A DNA stretch of 64,000 nucleotides from Agromyces sp. Marseille-P2726. GTDB taxonomy: Bacteria > Actinomycetota > Actinomycetes > Actinomycetales > Microbacteriaceae. The notes under the pieces are model-generated. The model had not been told where the DNA came from. It did not search any database and saw only the letters and a list, made by a program, of their open reading frames with translations. This document shows positions 1 to 9,043 of the stretch, in pieces. Within the stretch, counting starts at the first letter, position 1, and each line of letters begins with the position of its first letter. The position numbers and the translations under genes were made by a program. The stretch covers positions 885,238 to 949,237 of the forward strand of contig NZ_CADDWM010000015.1 of NCBI RefSeq assembly GCF_902809835.1, in the 5' to 3' direction.

Positions 1-144
1 AGCCGATCCTGTCCACCCGACGCGCCCGTCGTCGCCGCCTGCTCGCTCACAGGCTCACGATCTCGCCGCAGTTCCGGGAACGCAACCCCTTGATCGACTC
101 GTTCGGATGGGTCCCGACACCGGTCACGGCCCTCGGGTTGAAGG
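1..144. other. left edge, no gene supported
   Basis: This stretch lies downstream of the stop codon of the reductase that ends at 145. Short open frames cross it on both strands but they are continuations of shadow frames of that gene. I see no family match, no ribosome binding site and no clear terminator hairpin. Confidence 0.5.
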
Positions 145-708
145 TCAGCGCCTGGTTTCGTACCTCGTCAGGACCACGCCATCGGGAAACGTGCGGGTCT
201 CGACCAGGTTCAGGTCGACCCAGTGGTCGAGGGCCGTGAAGAACGGCGTGCCGGCACCCACCAGGACCGGTGCGGTGGCCAGCACGTACTCGTCGACCAG
301 CCCGGCCCGCATCGCCGCCGCGGCGAGCGTGGCACCCCCGATGTCCATGGGGCCGCCGTCCTCGGCCTTGAGCCGGGTGATCTCCGCGACCGCGTCGTCG
401 GTGACCAGGCGGGTGTTCCAATCGACCGGGCGGGTCGTCGAGGAGAACACCACCTTCGGCATGTCCCGCCAGCGGCGGGCGAACTCGACCTCCGCCGGTG
501 TGACGCCAGGCTGCTGGTCGGCCGTCGGCCAGTGCGAGCTCATCGTCTCCCAAAGTCTGCGCCCGTAGAGCGACAGGCCCGTCGCCCCGACCCGGTCCGA
601 CCACCATTGGAACAACTCGTCGCTCGGCACGCTCCAGCCGATGTCGTCGCCGGGCGCGGCGATGTAGCCGTCCAGGCTCACGTTCATGCCGTAGGTCAGT
701 TTCCGCAT
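145..708 (-). CDS. dihydrofolate reductase family protein (RibD C-terminal domain)
   Basis: A 187-residue protein of the RibD_C/dihydrofolate-reductase-like fold, the type found in many small single-domain actinobacterial reductases. The N-terminus MRKLTYGMNVSLDGYIA carries the family's S-L-D-G-Y/F-I signature (residues 11-16). Further on come a LYGRRLWETM helix near 47-56, the D-I-G-G-A segment near 127 and the PVLVGAGTPFF strand-loop near 151-161 that usually contacts NADPH. The start at 708 is chosen because the conserved N-terminus begins there and a GGAGG lies 8 nt upstream; a longer frame reading to 888 would run through the neighbouring tRNA. Substrate unknown; family members reduce pterin-like or other carbonyl compounds. 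Confidence 0.85.
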   Translation of the reverse strand: MRKLTYGMNVSLDGYIAAPGDDIGWSVPSDELFQWWSDRVGATGLSLYGRRLWETMSSHWPTADQQPGVTPAEVEFARRWRDMPKVVFSSTTRPVDWNTRLVTDDAVAEITRLKAEDGGPMDIGGATLAAAAMRAGLVDEYVLATAPVLVGAGTPFFTALDHWVDLNLVETRTFPDGVVLTRYETRR

Positions 709-808
709 GGGGTCATCCTCCCGTGCGGCGGTGTTCGGTGTACAGGCCGCACGGCCCGGCGACGTCATGGGCCAGGACTGGGCGCATCCGATGGGCCCTT
801 GACCGCGG

Positions 809-881
809 TGCTCCCGCTGGGATTCGAACCCAGACTGAAGCGATTTTAAGTCGCCTGCCTCTGCCGTTGGGCTACGGGAGC
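809..881 (-). tRNA. tRNA-Leu (anticodon TAA), short variable arm
   Basis: The reverse complement folds as a cloverleaf: acceptor arms 875-881/810-816 (GCTCCCG with CGGGAGC), an AGCCCAACGGCAGAGGC D-arm, an anticodon stem GGCGA/TCGCT enclosing the 7-nt loop CTTAAAA, and a T-arm CTGGG-TTCGAAT-CCCAG. Loop position puts TAA at 34-36, so it should read UUA leucine codons. The discriminator base is A, as leucyl-tRNA synthetases prefer; CCA is not encoded. The region between anticodon stem and T-arm is only about 5 nt, a class I variable arm, whereas tRNA-Leu is normally class II. See findings. Confidence 0.88.
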
Positions 882-914
882 GCGCCACCGTACGACGCGA
901 CGGCGCCTCTCACC

Positions 915-2387
915 TTACTTCGCAGCGACGGCCTCGGCCTTGGTGGCCGACTTCGATCCGGCGGCCTTGGCAGCCGAAGGCGCCTTGGCGCCAAGGGCCT
1001 TCGAAGCAGCTGTTCCGGATGCCGCAGACGTACCTGACGCCGACACCGCGGGCGTCGCGGCGGCCGGCGGCTTCGGGCGCGCGGCGAACTGCTCGAAGAC
1101 GGCCCGCGGCCGCTGGACGGCCGAGAGCTCGACGATGTCGCGGCCGAGCCAGAAGTTGTTCCACCAGTCCCAGAAGACGCGGAACTTCCGCTCCCAGCTG
1201 GGCATGGCCAGGCCGTGGTAGCCCCGGTGGGCGAACCAGGCGAGGAGGCCCTTGATCGCGAGCCTGCCCGACTGGAAGACCCCCGAGCCGATGCCGAGTC
1301 CGGCCACGGCGCCGAGGTTCTTGTGGAAGTACTCCTTCGGCTCCTCACCGCGAAGCACGGCGACGATGTTCTTCGCCAGGAGCTTGCCCTGCCGCACGGC
1401 GTGCTGCGCATTCGGCACGCAGTAGCCGCCGACGCCGCCGCCCGTGAGGTCGGGCACCGCAGCGATGTCGCCCGCCGCCCACGCGTCGGCCACCCAGTCG
1501 TCGTCGTCGCCGACGCGGAGGTCGGCCCGGGTGAGGATGCGGCCGCGCTCCTCGACCGGCAGGTCGCTCGAGCGCACGATCGCCGGGTTGGCCATGACAC
1601 CGGCCGTCCAGACGATGAGGTCGGACTCGAACGTCTCACCGGTGGACAGTTCGATCACTCCATCGACGGCGCTCGTCAGCTGCGTGTCGAGGTGGATCTC
1701 GGCACCACGCTGGGCGAGGTGCTTGATGACCCAGTGGCTCGTTTCGAGCGAGACCTCGGGCATGATCCGGCCCATCGCCTCGATGAGGTGGAAGTGGGTC
1801 TCATCGAACGTGAGTTGCGGGTAGTACTTGAGCAGTGCACTGGCGAACGAACGCATCTCGGCGAACACCTCGATGCCGGCGAATCCCCCGCCCACGACCA
1901 CGAAGGTGAGCAGGCGTTCCCGTTCGGGGCCCGGCGGCAGGGTCGCCGCGCGGTCGAAGTTCGTGAGGATGCGATCGCGAATGGCGACGGCCTCTTCGAT
2001 CGCCTTCAGCCCGATCGCGTTCTCTGCGACGCCCGGAATCGGGAAGGTGCGCGACACGGCCCCACCCGTGACCACGATGACGTCGTACTCGAACTCCCAT
2101 GGCTCACCGACCTCGGGCGTGATCGTGGCGATCTTCGAGGCATGGTCGATGCGGGTGACCTTCGCGGTGATGACGTTCGTCTTCTTCAGGTGCCGCCGCT
2201 GTGCCACCACGGCGTGCCGCGGCTCGATCGACCCGGCCGCGACCTCGGGCAGGAAGGGCTGGTACGTCATGTACGGGAGCGGGTCGACGATCGTGACCTC
2301 GGCCTCGCCCGGACGCAGCCACTTCTCGAGCTTCCACGCCGTGTAGAACCCCGCGTAGCCACCGCCGACGATGAGAATCTTGGGCAC
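915..2387 (-). CDS. ndh: type II NADH dehydrogenase (NDH-2), FAD-dependent
   Basis: A 490-residue single-subunit NADH:quinone oxidoreductase that passes electrons from NADH to menaquinone at the inner face of the membrane without pumping protons. An N-terminal FAD Rossmann motif ILIVGGGYAGFYTA (residues 4-17) is followed by an NADH Rossmann motif FVVVGGGFAGIEV (162-174) and a second FAD contact AWAAGDIAAVP near 305. The Trp-rich segment around 400-420 resembles the amphipathic membrane anchor of the family. The start is GTG with GAGGAG upstream. The last ~55 residues are an Ala/Lys/Ser-rich low-complexity tail beyond the catalytic fold. It could be called a generic NAD(P)/FAD-dependent oxidoreductase, but NDH-2 fits best. 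Confidence 0.88.
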   Translation of the reverse strand: MPKILIVGGGYAGFYTAWKLEKWLRPGEAEVTIVDPLPYMTYQPFLPEVAAGSIEPRHAVVAQRRHLKKTNVITAKVTRIDHASKIATITPEVGEPWEFEYDVIVVTGGAVSRTFPIPGVAENAIGLKAIEEAVAIRDRILTNFDRAATLPPGPERERLLTFVVVGGGFAGIEVFAEMRSFASALLKYYPQLTFDETHFHLIEAMGRIMPEVSLETSHWVIKHLAQRGAEIHLDTQLTSAVDGVIELSTGETFESDLIVWTAGVMANPAIVRSSDLPVEERGRILTRADLRVGDDDDWVADAWAAGDIAAVPDLTGGGVGGYCVPNAQHAVRQGKLLAKNIVAVLRGEEPKEYFHKNLGAVAGLGIGSGVFQSGRLAIKGLLAWFAHRGYHGLAMPSWERKFRVFWDWWNNFWLGRDIVELSAVQRPRAVFEQFAARPKPPAAATPAVSASGTSAASGTAASKALGAKAPSAAKAAGSKSATKAEAVAAK

Positions 2388-2435
2388 GGTGAATGGACTC
2401 CTCAGATATTGATTAAGGCCGGCTGATGCATGCGA

Positions 2436-3716
2436 TCACTGCTCGCGAGCGCGGACAGTCCGCCTGGAATGCCGAGTGGCGCCGATGCCCAACAGCGCAC
2501 CTAGCGTACCAAACCCGGCTACCAGCGAGAGCGGGACGGTGATATAGGCGAGCGTCCACGCCGTCGGCAGCAGCGTCTGCGCACCGTCGGACCGCGGCAG
2601 GGGTGGATCGGCGATCGGCACGATGGCCTGTTCCTCCGTGCCTTCGGCGGGAACCGGGGCATCCGCCCTCCGATGGATCGTGATCCATTCCGCAAGACTG
2701 CCGAGCGGGCTGGCGTCGACCTTCGGTACGTCTGCGGTGAGCGCTGCGACGGGATCGATGATCCCCCACCCGTACAACGGACTCGGCACATCGTGCCCGT
2801 TGGCATCGGCGGTGCGGATGAGCCGTTCGATGACGTTCGCGGCGTCGAGATCGGGGTACTCGCTGCGGATGAGGGCGACGAGGCCAGACACGATCGGGGC
2901 CGCCGCGCTCGTTCCGCTCCATTGCACGTATCGCCCGTCGGGCAGCACGCCGACGAGGTCCTCGCTCGGTGCGGCCACGGCGATCGTGATGCCCTGCGAA
3001 CTGGCATCGAAGCTCGCATTCTTGTCGCGATCGACACCGGCCACGGCCACGACGCCGGGAATCGTCGCCGGAGCGCCCACCTCGGCGGTGCCGCTCCCCC
3101 GGTTGCCGGCGGCGGCGACCACCACCACGTCGTTCTCGAACGCATACATGAACGCGTCATCCCCGCTCTCGGGCCAGTCGAGCGTATTGCGGGTCAACGA
3201 CATGTTGATGACATCGGCGCCGCTGTCGACGGCCCAGCGGACGGCCATGGCGATCTGTTCATCGTTCGAGATCTCGGCTCCGGTGTCGAGGCCGAACGCG
3301 ACGGACGCGGTGAGCAGGTCTGCCTCGGGCGCGACCCCGATGACGCCGTTGCCGGGGCTGCTTCCGCGGCCGGCCAGCAGCGAGGCGACCATGGTGCCGT
3401 GGTTCGGATCGTCGCCGACGGGCGTCTGCCCGTCGGGGGTGCCGAGGCCCGAGACATCCGTGCCCCCGACCCCCGCACCGCGCAGCTCGGCGACATCGCC
3501 GGCGACACCCGTGTCGATGATCGCGACGGTCACGCCCTCGCCGCGCGACGAGTTCCACGCGGTCGTGAAGCCGTAGTCGGCCAGCCAGTACTCGAGATCT
3601 CGCACGGTGTCGGCGCGCGCGGGCGCAGCACCGGCGAGCGCGATCATGGTCGCCGCCGCCGTTGCCGCTGCGACCTTGGCGACCACGGCGAGCCGCCTGC
3701 GTCGGGTGCGGCTCAC
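2436..3716 (-). CDS. secreted, membrane-anchored S8 serine protease (subtilase)
   Basis: A 426-residue subtilisin-family protease. The twin-basic N-terminus followed by a hydrophobic Ala-rich run ending APARA (residues 1-35) is a signal peptide. The catalytic triad is visible as Asp68 in VAIIDTG, His106 in NHGTMVA and Ser270 in SGTSAAAP, with oxyanion Asn205 in AAAGNRG. A hydrophobic span near 393-412 followed by an Arg-rich tail is a C-terminal anchor, so the enzyme should face the cell exterior. This layout matches mycosins (MycP) of type VII secretion, but no ESX gene lies in the window. GTG start overlaps the upstream DUF501 stop by 4 bp (GTGA), so the two are translationally coupled. Substrate unknown. 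Confidence 0.88.
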   Translation of the reverse strand: MSRTRRRRLAVVAKVAAATAAATMIALAGAAPARADTVRDLEYWLADYGFTTAWNSSRGEGVTVAIIDTGVAGDVAELRGAGVGGTDVSGLGTPDGQTPVGDDPNHGTMVASLLAGRGSSPGNGVIGVAPEADLLTASVAFGLDTGAEISNDEQIAMAVRWAVDSGADVINMSLTRNTLDWPESGDDAFMYAFENDVVVVAAAGNRGSGTAEVGAPATIPGVVAVAGVDRDKNASFDASSQGITIAVAAPSEDLVGVLPDGRYVQWSGTSAAAPIVSGLVALIRSEYPDLDAANVIERLIRTADANGHDVPSPLYGWGIIDPVAALTADVPKVDASPLGSLAEWITIHRRADAPVPAEGTEEQAIVPIADPPLPRSDGAQTLLPTAWTLAYITVPLSLVAGFGTLGALLGIGATRHSRRTVRAREQ

Positions 3717-4276
3717 TGGCGGCCTCCGGTGTCGTCGTCGGCGGGGTTGTCGGGATCGGGGATGTCGACCCCGTAGTCGGGACACTGGCAGACGTTCGGC
3801 GACCAACTCGATCGCTCCAGCGCGATGTCGCCGATGGGGTTCGCGCCCGGGCCCGCCGCGAGCGACTGCGCGGCGAGGGCGTGCAGGCACTTGACCCGAG
3901 TCGGCATGCCGCCGGCCGAGATGCCGGCGATCTCGGGGACGACACCGATGGACTCGCGATCGGCGAGATAGTCGCGGTGCGCCCGTTCGTAGGCCGCCGC
4001 GACGTCGGGGTCGGATGCGAGCAGCTCGCTGCACTCGACCATGAGCTGGGCGGCCTCGAGGAACGACATGGCGGCCGTCGCCACCGGATGCGTCAGGTAG
4101 TAGAACGTCGGGAACGGGGTTCCGTCGGACAGTCGCGGGGCGGTCGCCACCACTGTGGGCGCACCGCACGCGCAACGGGCGGGGATGCCGACGACGTTGC
4201 GAGCCGGTCGGCCCAACTGCGCGGACACGATGCGGATGTCGCGCTCGCTCACCTCTGCGAACGGCGGTCGGGTCAT
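3713..4276 (-). CDS. DUF501 domain protein
   Basis: A 187-residue member of DUF501, a conserved actinobacterial family of unknown function that lies between ftsB and either ppx or a protease gene in many genomes. Visible features are Cys-rich segments PARCACGAP (near 33-41) and NVCQCP (near 165), a YYLTHPVA segment near 60, and a G-G-M-P-T-R-V-K-C-L-H-A segment near 138-149. The cysteine placement suggests, but does not prove, metal binding. It overlaps ftsB upstream (ATGA) and the subtilase downstream (GTGA), so the three form one tightly coupled operon after eno. Confidence 0.87.
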   Translation of the reverse strand: MTRPPFAEVSERDIRIVSAQLGRPARNVVGIPARCACGAPTVVATAPRLSDGTPFPTFYYLTHPVATAAMSFLEAAQLMVECSELLASDPDVAAAYERAHRDYLADRESIGVVPEIAGISAGGMPTRVKCLHALAAQSLAAGPGANPIGDIALERSSWSPNVCQCPDYGVDIPDPDNPADDDTGGRQ

Positions 4277-4821
4277 TGCGCGACCTCGGTCGCGGGAGCC
4301 GTCGTGGGCGCGGGCGCGGGCGCGAGCCCCGCGATCATCACGGAGTCCAGGAGGGTGCGCATCCAGTCGCCCTTCGATTCGGTCACGTCAGCCGAGACCT
4401 CGGCCGCGGCATCCGCCTTCGCCGCCTCGGACCGGTCGTCGATCACGAGGTAGCTCACCTCGCCGGGCATCACGTAGTACAGGCGCTCGCGGGCCTGCGT
4501 CATGATGAACGTCTCGTCGTTCCATCGCTCACGCTCGTCGCGCAGGCGCTGCACCTCCTCCTCCTGGGCGGAGACGGCGGCGCGCAGCTCGGCGATCTGC
4601 TGGCGCTGCTGTGCGAACGCCGCGATCGTCGGCGCCAACACGACGACTGCGAGTACGAGCACACCCATCATGATGATCGAGAACCCTGAGAATCGGATGC
4701 CGCTGAGCCACCCCGCGCGAGCCTCCGACGCCGCACGCGGGCCCGACCCCGGGCGGCTGGCCGATGTCGATCGGCTGCCCGACCCTCGGGAGGCCGGCGG
4801 GGCATCGGGACGCATCGCCAC
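4273..4821 (-). CDS. ftsB: FtsB/DivIC septum formation initiator family protein
   Basis: A 182-residue bitopic cell-division protein. It has a Pro/Ser-rich cytoplasmic N-terminus (1-40), one transmembrane helix (about 45-69), then a heptad-patterned coiled coil from 70 to 100, followed by the RERLYYVMPGEVSYLVID block (111-128) typical of actinobacterial DivIC/FtsB homologues. The family pairs with FtsL in the FtsQLB complex that activates septal peptidoglycan synthesis. An Ala/Pro-rich C-terminal extension follows residue 150. It lies 65 bp downstream of eno and overlaps DUF501 by 4 bp, the standard actinobacterial eno-ftsB-DUF501 arrangement. Confidence 0.9.
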   Translation of the reverse strand: MAMRPDAPPASRGSGSRSTSASRPGSGPRAASEARAGWLSGIRFSGFSIIMMGVLVLAVVVLAPTIAAFAQQRQQIAELRAAVSAQEEEVQRLRDERERWNDETFIMTQARERLYYVMPGEVSYLVIDDRSEAAKADAAAEVSADVTESKGDWMRTLLDSVMIAGLAPAPAPTTAPATEVAQ

Positions 4822-4886
4822 TCCTCACCACCCGGGAACCGCGACGGGGGCGACGCGCGGCCTCCCCCGTCGTCGATCCAGAACCG

Positions 4887-6398
<1,512 letters not shown>

Positions 6399-7316
6399 TC
6401 AGCTGCCGACCGGTCGCGCGAGCAGGTCCCGCACTCCGTCGATGAACGCCCCGCGGTTCGAGCCGAGATCGTCTGCCGTGACCTCGATGACGTGCCATCC
6501 GGCCGAGGTCAGGACGCGTCGTCGACGCAGGTCGTCCTGCCAGCGCCGGCGATCCGTGCGGTGGATGTCGCCGAGGTACTCGAATGCGATCTTTCGCTGC
6601 GGATATGAGAGATCGGGATGCACCACCACTCCGGACGGGAGCCTGACCGGCGCGTTCGGGACGGGCTCGGGCAGCCCCGCATCGACCAGCGTGAGCCTGA
6701 GGTGCGTCTCCTTCGGTGACTCCGCTCCCTCGCGAATCCGCGGGAGCGCCGCGAGGATGTTCGCGGCGCCCCGTCGCGGCGGCCAACGCCTGGCTGCAGC
6801 TCGAAGTTCACCGAGCGTCGCGATCGCAGGCTGGCGCTTCTGGCCGCGGCGCGGACCCGTGACGATTGCGTCGCCGAGCGCAACGAGGTCGTAGAGCGTC
6901 AGCTCGGCCGCGAGCTGGCACCACACGTATGCCGGCGCCACGACCGGCAAGCCATCATGAAGCATCGAGGGTAGGGCGACGGATGCCACGTGGCCGATGA
7001 CGCCACGACCGCGCGCGCGAGTCGTGCCGGGAGCGGCGAGAACGTGTACCGATTCTGGCGTCTCGGGGAGAGGCAGCCCGAGGAGGGACGCGGCCGTGCC
7101 GTGGCTGAACACCTCGCCGGCCCTGAGCAACGGCTCATACGCGCGGCATCGGCCGAGCACGTCGTCGAGGTCGAGGTCGATCGAGCGGGCGCCGGTGAAC
7201 GCGCGCTGGACGTCGGACGCGGCCAGCCTGTTCCGGCTCGCCTGGTGGAACTCGCGATCGCGCACGCGGAATGCGGCTCCCGTCAGATGCGCTGGCAGCG
7301 CGGCACGTCGGGTCAT
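6399..7316 (-). CDS. predicted endonuclease-domain protein (DUF559/AbiEi-like)
   Basis: A 305-residue protein resembling the actinobacterial DUF559/AbiEi-like group: an N-terminal region (about 1-180) with the VFSHGTAASLLGLPLP pattern seen in AbiEi-like proteins, and a C-terminal Vsr-like segment (about 215-300) with P-E-P-V-P-N, HPDLSYPQRKIAFEYLGD and a W-H-V-I-E-V strand. The Asp and Glu of that segment are where PD-(D/E)XK nucleases place metal ligands; activity is inferred, not shown. Start at 7316 overlaps the hisS stop by 4 bp (ATGA). An alternative in-frame ATG at 7400 lies inside palindrome copy B and would add 28 residues. Palindromes bracket the gene on both sides. Confidence 0.72.
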   Translation of the reverse strand: MTRRAALPAHLTGAAFRVRDREFHQASRNRLAASDVQRAFTGARSIDLDLDDVLGRCRAYEPLLRAGEVFSHGTAASLLGLPLPETPESVHVLAAPGTTRARGRGVIGHVASVALPSMLHDGLPVVAPAYVWCQLAAELTLYDLVALGDAIVTGPRRGQKRQPAIATLGELRAAARRWPPRRGAANILAALPRIREGAESPKETHLRLTLVDAGLPEPVPNAPVRLPSGVVVHPDLSYPQRKIAFEYLGDIHRTDRRRWQDDLRRRRVLTSAGWHVIEVTADDLGSNRGAFIDGVRDLLARPVGS

Positions 7317-8776
7317 CCGGCCACCGTGCCAGACCGTCCGACGATGTGAGCTCGTTGTCCACAGCCGAATCGAGAAGTCGCAGATGCGCAGTCCGACCAT
7401 GCAAACGCGACTTCTCGATCCTTGACCTGTCGCGGCGCCGCCCTAACCCGAATCGAGAAGTCGCAGATGCGCAGTGCAACCCTGCGAACGCGACTTCTCG
7501 ATTCGGACGAAGTCGCAGGAACCTCAGTGGTCACGTTCGCGAACGCGTCGAAGCCGTCGGCGGTGACGCGGTCGAGCAGGGCGCGCAGGTTCTTCGCGCG
7601 ACGCTCGAAGCGCACGCGGGTTCCGGATGCCACGAGCTCGTGCTTCAGCGAGAGCAGCGACGCGGGCTCGACGTCGGCGTCGTAGACGAGCACGACGGCG
7701 CGCGGACGCGACCCGTCGCGCATCTCGAGCAGGTCGACGATGCGCTCGAACCCGATGGAGAACCCGCACGCCGGCACCTCCTGCCCGAGGAAGCGTCCGA
7801 TCATGTGGTCGTAGCGCCCGCCGCCGCCGAGCGAGTAGCCGAGGTCGGGGTGGGCGATCTCGAAGATCGTGCCGGTGTAGTAGCCCATGCCGCGCACGAG
7901 CGTCGGATCGAACTCGATCGCCGCGTCGGGCATCGCGGCGCGGAGCGCGAGCAGGTCGCCGTACGCCTGCTGGTCGAGCCACGCGGGCGGCGGCATCGCC
8001 TGCCCGGTCGGCGACGCCTCGCCATCGAGCAGCTGCCAGTCGGCCGCCATGAGCGCGTCGAGCTCGGCCGCCACATCGGGTGTCCCTGCTCCGTCGCCGA
8101 TGACGCCGAGTTCGTGCAGTTCTGCGGCAACCCCCGTGACCCCGATCTTGTCGAGCTTGTCGATCGTGATGAGCGCGCGCTCGCGCAGCTGCTCGGGCAC
8201 GCCCCACGAGGAGAGGATCCGCGCGAGGATGCGCCGGTCGTTGATGCGGATGACGCAGCCGCCGAGACCGAGCGCCTCGAGCGTCGCGAGGGTCGCCGTG
8301 AGCAGCTCGAGCTCGGCAAGCTGCCCCGGCTCGCCGATGATGTCGATGTCGCACTGCACGAACTGGCGGTAGCGGCCCTTCTGCGGACGCTCGGCCCGCC
8401 ACACCGGCGCGATCTGGATCGCGCGGAACACGGGCGGCAGCGCGGCGCGGTGGGTCGCGTAGAACCTGGCGAGCGGCACGGTGAGGTCGTAGCGCAGGCC
8501 GAGGTCGGCAAGTGAGAGTGCGTCGCCGGATGCCGCGGCCGCCTCGAGGTCCTCGGGCGTCAGGCCGCGCTTCATCACCGCGAATGCGAGTTTCTCGTTG
8601 TCGCCGCCGAGGCCGGCGTGCAGTCGCGACGAGTCCTCCATCACGGGCGTCTCGATCTCGTCGAAGCCATGCGCCCGATACACGCCTCGGATCACGCCGA
8701 GGGCGTGCTCACGGCGGGCCTTCTCGGCGGGCAGGAAGTCGCGCATGCCGCGCGGAGGGGTGACGGATGCGGCCAT
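7313..8776 (-). CDS. hisS: histidyl-tRNA synthetase with a repeat-encoded C-terminal extension
   Basis: A class II aminoacyl-tRNA synthetase charging tRNA-His. Motif 1 region PPRGMRDFLP, the LRYDLTVPLARF stretch (motif 2 onset), the QFVQCDIDIIG block, the histidine-specific RGMGYYTGTIFE loop and a motif 3-like FSIGFERI are all visible. The anticodon-binding domain continues to about residue 424 (FDAFANVTTEVPATSS). The last ~63 residues do not look like HisRS: they are translated from palindrome copies C and B and the DNA between them, and a usual conserved end is missing. ATG 8776 is preferred over 8785 because GGAAG sits about 10 nt upstream of it; 8785 is possible. The stop overlaps the nuclease gene start. 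Confidence 0.92.
   Translation of the reverse strand: MAASVTPPRGMRDFLPAEKARREHALGVIRGVYRAHGFDEIETPVMEDSSRLHAGLGGDNEKLAFAVMKRGLTPEDLEAAAASGDALSLADLGLRYDLTVPLARFYATHRAALPPVFRAIQIAPVWRAERPQKGRYRQFVQCDIDIIGEPGQLAELELLTATLATLEALGLGGCVIRINDRRILARILSSWGVPEQLRERALITIDKLDKIGVTGVAAELHELGVIGDGAGTPDVAAELDALMAADWQLLDGEASPTGQAMPPPAWLDQQAYGDLLALRAAMPDAAIEFDPTLVRGMGYYTGTIFEIAHPDLGYSLGGGGRYDHMIGRFLGQEVPACGFSIGFERIVDLLEMRDGSRPRAVVLVYDADVEPASLLSLKHELVASGTRVRFERRAKNLRALLDRVTADGFDAFANVTTEVPATSSESRSRVRRVALRICDFSIRVRAAPRQVKDREVAFAWSDCASATSRFGCGQRAHIVGRSGTVAG
7368..7419. repeat. 52-bp palindromic repeat, copy B (inside hisS 3' end)
   Basis: Same 13-14 bp arms and orientation as copy A. It lies within the extended hisS reading frame, encoding roughly the segment DREVAFAWSDCASATSRFG, and 52 bp upstream of the nuclease gene start. 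An ATG in frame with that gene falls within its central loop at 7400. Confidence 0.9.
7451..7502. repeat. 52-bp palindromic repeat, copy C (inside hisS 3' end)
   Basis: Same arms and orientation as copies A and B. It begins exactly where recognisable HisRS sequence ends and encodes the segment ESRSRVRRVALRICDFSIR of the extension. Copies B and C are separated by 31 bp. Confidence 0.9.
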
Positions 8777-8900
8777 GCCGCCCATTCTTCCAGCACCGGC
8801 ACGCCTGCCCGGGCATGCCCCGACGGTGGACGAGTAGTGCTCGGCGGAGCCGGACCGGTCTCCAGACGCGAGGCCCGCGGATCTCGATACGCGTCGCCTG

Positions 8901-9027
8901 CGGCGGCGCTACTCGATCACCGGCACCGGCGGCGCTACTCGATCACCGGCCCCGTGCGGCGTACTCGATCACCGGCCCCGCGCGGCGCTACTCGATCACC
9001 GGACCGGCGGCGCTACTCGATCACCGA
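8901..9027. repeat. five imperfect tandem repeats of about 26 bp
   Basis: The core ACTCGATCACC occurs at 8911, 8937, 8963, 8990 and 9015, spaced 25-27 bp apart and preceded by GGCGCT or a variant. The first is preceded by GATCTCGATACGCGTCGCC, giving it the look of a degenerate palindromic element whose right half has been amplified. It fills the gap between hisS and the gene ending at 9044. There are no unique spacers, so it is not CRISPR. The same TCTCGA...CTCGA family occurs inside the ABC-F gene. Confidence 0.85.
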
Positions 9028-9043
9028 CCCATCCACCCACGCC

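Noticed and set aside
47..607. Gene on the minus strand over the reductase
   Set aside because: Frame-shifted shadow of the reductase gene with no ribosome site or homology.
2436..3716. A type VII secretion locus
   Set aside because: Only the subtilase resembles an ESX component; no EccB-E or WXG100 gene is present.
8901..9027. CRISPR-like array
   Set aside because: Repeats are directly adjacent with no unique spacers and no cas genes.
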